From: Isoetes taiwanensis
Lineage: Eukaryota > Streptophyta > Lycopodiopsida > Isoetales > Isoetaceae
Reading direction: 5' to 3'
NCBI GenBank assembly: GCA_021234155.1
Contig: JAJEKV010000017.1
Span: forward strand, 20,464,501-20,528,500
DNA length: 64,000 nucleotides
Position numbers and translations under genes: made by a program. Below the pieces are notes generated by a model, which was not told the DNA's origin, made no database searches, and worked only from the letters and a program-made list of their open reading frames with translations. Below are positions 47,641 through 58,649 of this stretch, piece by piece. Positions within the stretch are counted from its first letter, which is position 1. The number at the start of each line of letters is the position of its first letter.

Positions 47641-49870
47641 TCAAAAGTCAAAACAACTATCCAAATCAGTGTCAAAGGCTCAAAATAATATTAAGAAAAA
47701 TATTTTCTGAACAATTCAGTTCAAAAAACAGGCTTCAATTTATGATTTAGCATAGGAGGACACATCCTATAGGGCATGATTCACGACACATACTATAGGA
47801 TTTTTATAACTAATGTAGATAAATTAAGCACTTCAACTTTAGCCCCCCTTACACCCCTCTACATGAAATCCTCATTTTTCTAACTAGCACTTTTTACATG
47901 AAATCCCCATCTATCTTCTAAGCAACCCTCTCTCTTCCCCTAACCTATATACCATTATCTGTTTGCGGCACCGGATTTGTGAAAAAAGATGAGGCACAAG
48001 CTTCTTGTTGAGCATGACAAAAAAAAAAAGGAGAAGCACGAAGCTCCGACTTACAATGCTTAGATGTATACAACTAAAAGATCGCAGATATTGTTGCATT
48101 AACTACAGTAATATGAATTCAATGATTTTAATGCCCCACATATAGCTATGAAATAGTGCATGTTTGGTGCAATTTTAGACTGAACTAATGGTCCTAGTTG
48201 TAGGTCTTTTTGTCTTTCACTTATCAATACATGGATGGATGGATGGATAGTAGGACAAATGAATGAATTCTTAATGTGCACAACTTGGCAATCCTCTTAA
48301 ACTCAACTATCCAAGTATAAAATATCTGATGACTACTTCAATGATCCAAGTATAAAATACTTGATATAATCTGCAAATGTGTTTATATTTTTATCATGTA
48401 TTTTTCATGAAAACTACTTTGTTCTACCTATAGAACCCCATTATCGGATAGGGAAAACATCGGGCCCTCAATATCAGCTTGGGACTTAAATAAGCTCATG
48501 GGAACAAAAGAATTTGTTGCATTGTTGAAGAGGGAAATCAGATTTTGGAACCAAGTAAATGTTGGATATGGACAACTAATGAAGGTCATAAAGTATCGCC
48601 TTAAAATGCAAGTATGAACATGTTTCTCATCATTCAGATCTTCATGACATGAGGTTGTTTAGAACATATGGCCATCAGCATCCAACTTTAAGTTTTCTTA
48701 AAACATTCAAGAAATGCATTGTATCTAATTAATACATACAAGAAATTTATCGCGGCGGAGAACATTTCTCTTCCCTACCTACTTCGTATATTTGGGATCA
48801 TCACAGGATAGATGCAAACCAAAAAGGTTCTGCTTTGAAATTGAATAGCACCAAAGAATAAGTGCAATATTTTGTTGATGTGGCCTTTGTTACTTCACAA
48901 TAAATTGCCACAACCCAAATTTTGACAAATTAAGAAAAACATGCATTTTATTGTTGTCATATTTTTGTTGATGTGACTTCATATGCAATACATCAAATAG
49001 TGTTTTTGTTGCTGTGGACAATTATGTGCAAAATATTGTCATTCCACTATTTCTCACACACATAGCCATGCAACATGAACTTAGGCTTAGTTGTAGAAAT
49101 GACAAAGAAAATGGTTGTTCTAGACCCAATAAGATAACGACATGTAAGTGGAAAAGAGACATTTTGTACGACCAAATGAAGAAATTGATAGGGACTGCAC
49201 GACACCATTCATTTGGTAGAACAATCCAGTACATTGAAGGATCTGTATAAGCTTCTCCAAAGAGAAAGAATTTCAATTTAGCGCACTGTGCTGACATAAG
49301 CTGGTCATACTTTCTAAGTCTAAAATTGAAGTTCTAGTTCCCAAACCCTCTATTACAATTACAAAAACTAAAGCTCTAGAGCTCCAAATTGGGCATATTT
49401 TCGGCTTCCTTAAAGTTGGCAAAGTATACGCCATTTTAAAAATGATTGTGGTCTTGTTTGCTCTGCTACATTTAGAGGTCCTTACATTCCTTACATATTT
49501 AGACGTCCTTACATTCCTTACATAACATGATTGCATTTGAAACGGGAGTGTTGCACAACTCCGTTCAAAAATTCCCTAATAAAAAAAACACAACATGATC
49601 CGAGAAAAGTGATCTTTTTGGGCTGAGGTTGAGATTCTTCAATAGTTCAATTTTTTGTTATCCTAATTTTGGCCCCTCATGCAGGGGAGAACTTGTTTTT
49701 GTAAAATAACATACATGAAAAGAGCAAATTTTAGAAATGCAATGTAAATCTCTCAAAGTGTTACAAAAAAAACCATCATCTGTGGGATGAAAAAAAAAAT
49801 ATATTTCAGATATTTTGGTAACACATCAATTTTGGCAATGATAATAATAATTTGTTAGTCAGTTTTGAAT
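47641..49870. other. No gene; second GAAATTTATCGCGGCGG copy
   Basis: AT-rich sequence without a recognised gene. The boundary repeat of 43227 recurs at 48732-48758. A (GGAT)n-type stretch is at 48229-48248. Confidence 0.35.
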
Positions 49871-52800
49871 TCAAAGGTCCAAGATGTACTCATCATCATC
49901 CTTCTTGCTTGTCTCAGGCTGTTCTTTTGTTGTCGACTGCTGCTTGTCCGGTGAAGTAACCCGTTCTTCTGCAGCTTTGTCTTTTGGATTAACAACTGTA
50001 GCAACTTCTTTTAGCTCTACAAAATCAACCTCTTCGTCAACAGAGCTCGTGAGAGGTGGCTGAATCTCGATGATGTCATCTTGGCATAATCGGATGAGGA
50101 TTTGACGCCTAGCTCTTGATTCTCATCGGGGAAGATTTGGTAAGGCGGACCAATCTCATCCTAATGAAGTTCTGACCTCCTTGTCTATGTCCATAGCCAC
50201 ACAATTTCGGCCCTTCTTGAGTGCACATGCAATGGTGGTACGAGCGAGAACGCGCATCAAGCACCCAATCTCACGGGCGAGAAAACATGTCAATGAGATG
50301 GTTGATGAGTTTTGAGGCTTCGATAGTGGTTCACAATTACGCCCATTGCACTTTCGGGTCTTGCGACCACGTAACCTTTGCAGGAAACTCTAAAACATTT
50401 GAGAAGTCGGTCTGCGGGCGAAGTGTTGAAATGCTCCATGGTCCTCTTGCCATCGAAGCTCCGGTAACCAACGTGCGAGATATTCCACTTTGCTTAACGA
50501 CACGGGGCCTCAAAGATGATAATTTATATTCGTTTTGTACCTTCAAGAGAAAGGGCATTGGTCAGCAACTAAAGAAAATAACAAGTAGTGTATTCCAGAA
50601 TACAAAGCGTACCAGACTAAGTTCTCGTAACCAGCTTGGTCAGGAGATCCAAAGTGATTTTTGAAGCTGGCTTCAACAAAACTAGCTTGCATACTGGAGT
50701 GAAATACCACTAATCGCCAGTGTCTAGCTGTAGTGATCTTCATTAAGCCTTTTATAAATTCATTGAAATCCGCATGCTTAAAAGGAACGTCATCGTATCG
50801 ACTGTCTTTAATCTTGAAGCCGTAGGGAATGTCAGCAATAATTAGCGTAAAATCTTGTGGCTTCACACTCGCTACAAGCTTGGTGCAGTCCTCATGTACA
50901 ACTGAGTAAAGATTGTTTTGGTCGAATAAAGTAAACGTTTCATAGTCTGTTTCTGCGACCTCCACGGTCCGGCCTTTCACGCCAAAGTTCTTTCTTCCCG
51001 AGCAATCCTTACCAGGTGCATGAAACCTTCTGGTAGGTCCTTGTTTTTCTTCTTACTCTGCAAAACCACAAAATAATTAAAACATTTACAAATCTACGCT
51101 ACCTAAACGCCCAAGGCAGGCTTACCCAGCCTTCAAAATTTGGAGCGTACTGAACAATTCTCTCGTTAGATGTAGCAATAGGATAAAGCTCCCTGCACCG
51201 ATCCCATGTTTGCACATTCAATTGTTCCATCAAACATGTTTGGCATGTAATGACGTTCTTCTGGCGGCAACATTCAAACCAAGAATTACATCAGGGACAC
51301 ATCTACAGAAGAACTTTTTTGCAATCATAAAACAACACCACATCAAACAAGAAAAGCCAAAGTGTATTCCGGAATACACTTTGGCTTTAGCACTAAAGCC
51401 AAAGTGTATTCCGGAATACACTTTGGCTTTAGTGTTAAAGCCATAGTGTATTCCCGAATACACTTTAAAGCCAAAGTGTATTCGGAATACGCCCGGCTTT
51501 ATGATAAAAGCCAAAGTGTATTAGGAATACACTTTGGCTTTTCTTTCGATCTTTCTTGCGATAGCGTTGACACAAAAGACAAAACTTTCTTAAAGACTTA
51601 CTTGTGCAACTCCTTCAACATTTTTTCTAAAGTAAATTCCTTGTCCACAACCTTCTGCAGTAACATTTCTAACAACGGAATGTCTGTAAATCCTTGAAGC
51701 TCCCTCCAGACAGTGATAGTCATTTCTTTTTTTGGAACATCGGATCCCTTTTTCTTTATACATTACTTTGCCCTTACTTTTGAGGTCTCGGCTTTCGAAC
51801 ATATTGAAGATTTTGTTTTGCAAATCCCAAATCTAAACAAAGTAACAAATGGCGTTAGCACAACGTGATACGGAATAAAATCTTTGGGACTAGCTACTTA
51901 AACTAAAATCACGGACATACCCTTCCTTCTCTAAGCATAAAATTTGGAACCGGTTTGTCATGTGCAATAAGAGATGTCCTTTTGTTGTCCTCGTCGTACT
52001 TTAAACAACACTCTCGGACTGCGCCTCTTTGAGTTCAAAGGGTAAAAATTTGGCTTCTTTAGGTCGCCGCCATATTTTTTTCTTTAAAGATAAGAAATTC
52101 TCGTGCATAAACCTTATTTTGTCCACAAAACTCATCTTCAACTTGTACTTTCGTTGTCGCATTGTGTGTGTTGGCAAGCGATCTTAGCTTCTTCGTCGGT
52201 AAGGCCACAATATACTGCACAAAGAACCGTCAGATACCTAGGGTTGAACTTCTCCTTGTACAGTTGCCTCCTTGCTTTAAAGCTGTGATTCCCCCCTAAC
52301 ACATAATGCGTGTAGGTGTCCGCATTTTCTTGTCATACTGGGCGGGGTCAATGCACTGTTCCCTGTCAACTAGCACAACTATAGGAGCTACATGAGCATA
52401 CGGATTGCTCCTAATCCTGTCCTTCAAGTTCCTTAAATGATCTGCATAAATCTTCCGAACTTGAAGAGGTCTCTCACCGTTTTCGTTCTTTGGTGGCAGC
52501 TTCATTGACGTTACTTGCAAGTAAATCACACCTTGCACAAGCTTTTCCCTGTTAATTGCTGCCATTTTTTCTGAGGTCTTGTCGACCTTCTTTTCTTTAA
52601 TTGCCACACCAGGGGCTTTGTTTTTTCCTCTTGCCTTCTTTTGTTTTGGTTCTTCTACTGGCTCTTCCGATAGCACTAATGCCTGAGTTCTTTTCTTAGC
52701 TGGCTCTTTAGCAGCAACAGTGTTTCGTGGCACCGACCTTCTAGTGTCTGGCTCCACGAAATCGTCTTTGCTCCCTTCATTATCAGATGGGCTGCTAGTG

Positions 52801-53315
52801 CCATCATCTTGTTCTTCCTCTGTGTCACTGACTGTGAAGTCTTCACTCAATGAAGAACTTACAGTGTGTACAATGGACAACAGTGTTTGTTTGTTTATAT
52901 AGTGTGCCACATACTTGTACAGTGGAGGTGGGTTTATCCTAGTCAACCTCAACATAGCCTCATCAAGAACAAACATCCCCTGTGATGTACTAAAATGACT
53001 GCCGCATTTGTCGGGGCCTTGCCTGACAACAACTTGTCAACACTCTTTATGGTGGCCCATGCCTTTGGAATTCGGCGTCGTCGTGCGTTTCGTCACGGGC
53101 TCTTCGGACATGCAAGAATGTGAGTGTGGAGTACTTGCCTCCATGGCCTCTAGTAAAGAACCCGAGTTTGGAAACATTAAGTAGACTTTTGGTTCGGATG
53201 GGCCATCCGGTTCTTCGGTAATTTGTTTCTTTGTGACAATCTTCACGGTCTTCTTAGTAGGTTGCTTACAGGCGGGGGTTTTGGCTGTAGCAATGGTGTC
53301 GTTCGCAAACAGAAA
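49871..53315 (-). pseudogene. ParB-like plus DNA-methyltransferase fusion (composite 2)
   Basis: Minus-strand spliced gene. An acceptor CTCTAG at 53316 opens the N-terminal exon (53315-53037). 52976-52620 is acidic then Lys-rich. 52480-52300 reads RPLQVRKIYADHLRNLKDR then APIVVLVDREQCIDPAQYD. After a one-base shift LGGNHSFKARRQLYKEKF (52300-52250) completes a ParB-like domain. ELQGFTDIPLLEMLLQKVV ends in ELHK at a GTAAGT donor (51601). Another exon ends VQYAPNFEGW at GTAAGC (about 51125). 50833-50816 is ADIPYGF, an amino-methyltransferase motif IV. About 50300-50190 is LIDMFSRP..DWVLDA then IACALKKGRNCVAMDIDKE, motif I. Motif IV before motif I is the permuted (beta) order of bacterial N6/N4 methyltransferases. 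The tail ends DDEYILDL with a stop at 49871. Four or five frame breaks. Confidence 0.75.
51356..51541. repeat. AGTGTATTC..GAATACACT palindrome array in an intron
   Basis: Five palindromes (51356, 51398, 51440, 51470, 51510), mostly AAAGTGTATTCC/GGAATACACTTT, with GCC/GGC ends. They sit between the ELHK donor (51601) and the next exon of the methyltransferase gene, hence within an intron. A decayed relative, GTGTATTCCAGAATAC, is at 50588. Confidence 0.8.
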
Positions 53316-53438
53316 CTAGAGCAAGAAAATCAGCTAAAGCAACAAAAACTGTGTAAAACAAGGTAAAACATTGCAAGGTAAAACACTTAAAACAAGGTAA
53401 AACATTGCAATTCTTGGCTTCTAAATGCCTAAAAGTAA

Positions 53439-53751
53439 GCAAAAGTGTATTCCCAAATACACACTTTTGCCGCCTAAAAATAAAAGCAAAATGTATTCGA
53501 ATACACTTTTCCTTACAGTTCAACCAAAATGTATTCGGAATACACTTTGGCAATCGAATCAAACCAAAGTGTATTAGGAATACACTTTGGCTTTTTGATT
53601 AAACCAAAGTGTATTAGGAATACACTTTGGTTTTTTGGGAGATTGCCAAAGTGTTCGAAAAAATACCGACTTTCGTTGGTAGGCAAAAGTGTATTAGGAA
53701 TACACTTTGGCTTAAAAAAAAGCCGAAGTGTATTCGGGAATACATTTTTGG
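53439..53751. repeat. AGTGTATTC..GAATACACT palindrome array, 5' intron or leader
   Basis: Seven clear copies and one partial copy (53439, 53486, 53523, 53563, 53603, partial 53645, 53682, 53721) upstream of the first recognised exon of the methyltransferase gene. Arms and spacing vary but the core is constant. Confidence 0.8.
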
Positions 53752-54015
53752 CAAGAAAGAAAGGACGATGCGTCTAACTTAAATGATTAAAAAACGCATT
53801 ACTAAAAACAAAGTCGCACTAACTTTTGTCCATCTTATGCCTATGCAAATCGAATACATTTCGGCGGAAATTTGCGGTATTTGGGTCTGGCGGATTTGGA
53901 GCCAGCGGAAGTCGAATAAAAAGTGAGAGCGCATTTTTTTCCTTTTAAAGATCTGGTGACACGTTTGTCCAAGTTCTATGTGAAATCGAATCTGATGCGT
54001 TATGCTGGCCACTTC

Positions 54016-54110
54016 ATTGTGTATTCGAATACATTTTGCGGTTTCTTTTTGTCTTCGCTTTTCCTTTCCTTTTGCACAACTTCGATTTGTATTCCCGAAT
54101 ACAAAATGCA
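54016..54110. promoter_or_regulatory. Shared divergent region with two palindromes
   Basis: GTGTATTCGAATACAT (54019-54034) and TTGTATTCCCGAATACAA (54087-54104) lie between the minus-strand ParB/methyltransferase gene and the plus-strand DUF7869-like gene. Position and symmetry suggest operator-like sites serving both genes; this is inference. Confidence 0.45.
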
Positions 54111-54177
54111 CACCATACGTGTTTTACTTACGTCTAACAAATGTTTTGCGGTTTAGTAAGATGGTTAACCAGCGTCT

Positions 54178-57100
54178 TTGAACAAGCTACCACCACCTTT
54201 TGTAGTATCTAGTTCGTCCGGTTCGGAGGGGAGCCCTGGTCGGGCGTTGTTTGTCATGATACCACCTCTTCTCCATCTCGTTCCTCGGTTGCACAACCCT
54301 TCCGGCCGTCACCCAAGTCACCAAGTCACATGCGAGCATTTGCCCCCTCCATTCATTCCATCACCACACATGCGTAACATGCTTCCACTACCCTTTGTTC
54401 CTTCTCCCGAAATTGCAGCGGCTCCACATGCAAAGGTTACTTTCGGAGCAGGCTCCCCCACCCTTTGTATTATCTCCAACACCAAATAGAAGTGCAAGGT
54501 CGAAGAATACGAGATTCACCACAACTTCTCTGAATATGACTTCAACACAAATGAGGATGATGTTCGGCTTCAACACCTCTACACACAAATATTGTGACAC
54601 ATGGGTTTCTTGAGTTTCAAAGTGCGGTAAGAGATATGTTTGCAAGAACTCCTCAACAAGATCTTTGCCACAACATCTGCTACCACACTAGGTTATGGCC
54701 CATCTCCTACATTTAACACCGTGCCTCTGCCTTTTAGGAGCGACTTCACGAGGCCTCTTTTCCTCTAGAAACACACCGGTGAGGGTAGAGGAGGCCACTC
54801 AAGAGTAGAACTCTCGTCCAGAAGATGAGGGGCAACAACGACCAGCGAGATTACATGTTCTCCAGCCAAAAGTACCCGAGAAATTCAGGGTGGATTATGG
54901 ATTGAGAGCATGTTCATCTGTGAGAAGGAAAAACCTTATGGACGAGAACAAAATGAGGAGAATTCTAAGAACTACTAGATGATGCTCATTGGGTTGCATC
55001 ACCAAATTGAACATGGCTAAACTTCGTGAAATTAGAAACAGGTACAGTTCGATGACATTATCAGATCAAAATGCTTACTTAGCATAAAATGTAAGGCCAG
55101 ACCGCAAAACATTCTTGCACTACGTTAGAGGAGAACAAGTGTGCGAAATGTTTTATGGTTGTTCACGAATCTAGGATCCACTAGAATGCCTCGAATACAG
55201 CAGAAGATTGGATAAAGTCCACGCAATTGATGATCCTGCGGGCCAAGAAGAGTTGTAACAATGCACGTCTTAGGTCTTTGTAGCTTGGATGGAGAAATAT
55301 TTTAGAGACACATGTGAAAAGGCGCCAAATAGTAAAATGTATCATTTGACGAGACAACATCATAAAAAAGATGTTTTCAACCCGGTACAAAGAAACATGC
55401 ACTCGGTCTCAACACATCTCTTACTCTCACTTCACTAGACTGTGGAAAGTTCGGTTTGGTCTTGTGAAAATTCCCGAAAACATAGGATGTCATTGTGCTC
55501 AGCGTGTGCGAGAATTGAAGAGCCAAAAGCGCAAAGGCGAGGTCGAAAAAAGTAAGTTGAAGTTCTTCATTCTCTAACTTGTTTCAAAGAATTGTTTTTT
55601 CACTGAATTCTTGAGCGGATATCGTTACCTTGAAGCTTGCTAGACAAGTGACCAACAAGCGTAGAGAGAAGGAAGCTTGCTAAGCACGGGAAAAAAGCTC
55701 TTGAGCGTCCGCTGCGGTATATATGCATTTGTGATTGATGGGATGGATCAGAAAAAAGACTACTATTCCTCATTTCTTGAATATTCCTAAAGATGTGCGG
55801 AGGAGGGCTGCTTTGTTAAGGTCCACCTTGTTGGAGCTATGGTCTTCAAAGGAAGTCTAAAGTGCAATGTCTTTTTGGCGTATCCTAACTTGCATGGTGA
55901 TCCAGAACCTCAACATTTACAATTCTTAATAAGGTGCTTTGTGAGCAAGAGCAATTACCTCCGTGCTCTACACAGCAGCTTGACAACACTACCGGGGAGA
56001 ACAAGAATCAAACACTCTTTGCTTCTTGTGCCATGCTAGTGGAGCTAGGGATCTTCAAAAAGTCAAGCTTGGATTCTTACTTGTAGGGCACACTCATGAT
56101 CGGATAGACCCGGATGTTCAGCAGATTTTCCGTTAGATCTAAGAAGAAAGAAGGCTTTTTGTCTTCCTACTTTGGTTTGAATCATTGAAGACTCTTACAC
56201 TCCCATGCCGGTGGTTCGACTTCTAGTGGAGGCTAGCGACTTTAGGGAATTTGTTTTCTCTCGACGCGGCTCTAGAGAAGATTTTGTGAACAAGTTGAGC
56301 GATATTACGTTTCAACACCACATCAAGTTTTACTTGAAGGATGGATGAGTTTTTACAAGGGAAGAAATACACCACTACTAAAGGCTGGAGTCCACCGGAG
56401 GGGGTTGTGCTTCCTTAAGTATATTCGACACTTGCTTAGTAGAATGTCTTTGGCGACTTCCTCTCAAAAACCCAAAAGAGTCAAAGCGGAAGAAAAGCAC
56501 CCGGCTAACTCCTTAAAAGCAATTGAAAGTGGAATTTCTGCGGGGCTTTAAGTACTTCTTAGAAGAAGACCAAATGTGGTGGAGAAGCTTCTTTCTTTGA
56601 ACAAGCGATTGTGAATCGAAACTTAGCTCTAAGGCAAATGGAGGAAGCTTTCCATTGGCCTAATGCCTTCCACGAACTCGAGAACCCGGCGGGGCCCGGT
56701 AGCACCGGTAGCACCACCGGTGACTGGGAAGATGAGGATCGGGTCATGTACCTCGGGCAAAGACGCAAAAATGAGCTGCGAGGTAATATCCGCGAAATTA
56801 CCAAAGGTATGTTGATTGCTACTCCGGACCGAGGGGCGATGATAAAAGGCGACCTTTACGGATAGCAAAAGTACTTGACCACGATCAAAGAGGAAGGCTT
56901 GGTGACTAAACTCAAGATTCCTTTGGATGGCTACGTTGAGAAAATACTTTTGAAGGCGGATATGATTTAGAAATGAAAAGTCAAGGCAAGGGAAAAAACT
57001 CAAGAGAGTGGGTAATAGGGATGAGCTAGACTTACGCCATAAAGTGAGTATTCTATGTTATGATTTCAAATTGAAATCGACAATCGTTCGCTTGAGAGAA

Positions 57101-57331
57101 CAATCAATTTACTTAAGAAGGCATGTAGCTACGAGGAAGAAGATGAACAAGAGGGTGGTAATGCTTCAGCCTCGTTGGCGGTGACAAGGAAGATAACTCA
57201 AGCACTTCCTCAAGCGGCAATGAAAAAGCGAAAAGGTGGCGAAGATGGCATAAATGAGGATGAAGATGTCTTTGGATCCCTCGTGATCCTCCTCACACTT
57301 TTGTACACAACTAAGTCTTGTAAAAAGGCGT
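54178..57331 (+). pseudogene. DUF7869-like protein 3 (composite 2)
   Basis: The N-terminal region (54178-54490) has a Pro-rich repeat, (L)PPPFV(P)SP-like, about four times. FTRLWKVRFGLVKIPENIG (55428-55484) matches FSRLWKKHFNHVTI of copy 1. VIDGMDQKKTTIPHFLNIP (about 55733-55789) is the first acidic site. QLDNTTGENKNQTLF (about 55975-56020) is the second. FLLVGHTHDRID (about 56073) is the third. 56611-56862 reads LRQMEEAFHWPNAFHELENP, then DWEDEDRVMYLGQRRKNELR. A C-terminal acidic tail ends KGGEDGINEDEDVFGS with a stop near 57331. Many shifts and stops. It diverges from the ParB/methyltransferase gene, as in composite 1. Confidence 0.6.
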
Positions 57332-58640
57332 AAATTTTTGTAAGTGAATGTGAAGATTTTGTCTTCAATTTTTGAAAATACTACAATTTCAATTGTAAAC
57401 TTCACTTAAAGTTTTGGTTAAAATATCTGTTCCCTCAAATTAGAGGTTCTCTCTAAAAACATACTTCATCCAAATTCTTATTGCTAGAAAAGTGTCACTT
57501 TGAAATAGCTAATTCTCTCATTGCACAACAAAATTAGTGATTTTGGGGGTCAAGATCTGATTTCATGTCTTTTTTTTTTTTTTTAACCTCATTTTAGCCC
57601 TTTTTTTGGAAAAAAAGGAATCTTCGAGGAATATTCCTTTTGCTCCCGTTTCAACGATCCCCTCTCGTTTCATTTGCAACTCTCTGTTACATGCTCTGGC
57701 CAAGAACTTGGAATTAAGAACCGGTGGATTGAGCAAACTATGGTGTGTAAAGCTTAAGGTAATGCGAAGGCAATCCGACAATACTATGGCAAAATTTGCA
57801 AAAGCGGTGACAACTTGCGGCTATCACGATCCCCTCGGGGAATCATGCAAGACGCCTGTTTCTGAGGGATTGTGTCAGATTTTGCATTGAACAGCAAGCT
57901 ATGGCTTTAATTCTGTTCAAATATGGTACACATCCTTCTCAAAAAGGCTGCATTATCTTTTGTTTCGATCAGGACGCAAAAGGTATTTTAAACTTGGGTG
58001 CAGGGGATATCCAAGCTCTTGACGAAATTGGCTATGGCGAACCTGGATTCAAGAATTTTAATGTGGGAATTTCTGACTCGCAATACAAAACTTAACTCAG
58101 TTCTAATCGTTTTTCCCAGGAATAGATTGTGGGTTGTGTCAGAAATAATTAATTCTGCCTAAGCAATTATGAACTAGATGGGTGATACCAAGTCCAAATT
58201 TTTTCCCTAATCTGTTCAAAATCAGGCCTGATTGGCGCTACGGAATAATTAATCAACTCGAGAGGGGGGGGGGGGGGGCAGGCCACGGAGTAGTGCTAGT
58301 GATTAGAGAATGAGAAAAGGATAAGATCAAGTAAACAGCTAAATTTAAATAAAGGTTTCGGCGAGGTTACGATTTCTAATCCCAAGAAAGGGTTGCATGA
58401 AATGAGGCTTTTTTTTCTGAAGGCCAGATATGGCGATGGGCATGGCATCTGTGCAAATCATTCTACGGATCAGAACAATGCAAGAATTTAATGCAAGCTG
58501 GCTTAGAACTGTAGATTCAGGACCCAAAGACCGGGACTGGTCATCGATCATCTTGCTTTTTCCTGCGCATCAAAATCCGAGAAAAAAACAAACCCAAAAG
58601 GATAAGTAAGAACATATGAATTAGGTAGCCTCTTTATAGG
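57332..58640. other. No recognised gene; poly-G run
   Basis: Open frames at 57606-57890 and 57901-58095 (plus) and 58345-58551 (minus) show no motif I know and no splice logic. A poly-T run is at 57570 and an uninterrupted run of about 15 G at 58264-58279, a likely sequencing weak point. Confidence 0.3.
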
Positions 58641-58649
58641 AATACCTTG

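Noticed and set aside
51356-51541. Possible CRISPR-like array
   Set aside because: Repeats are self-palindromic with short irregular spacers, lie within a plant-type intron, and have no cas genes or leader.
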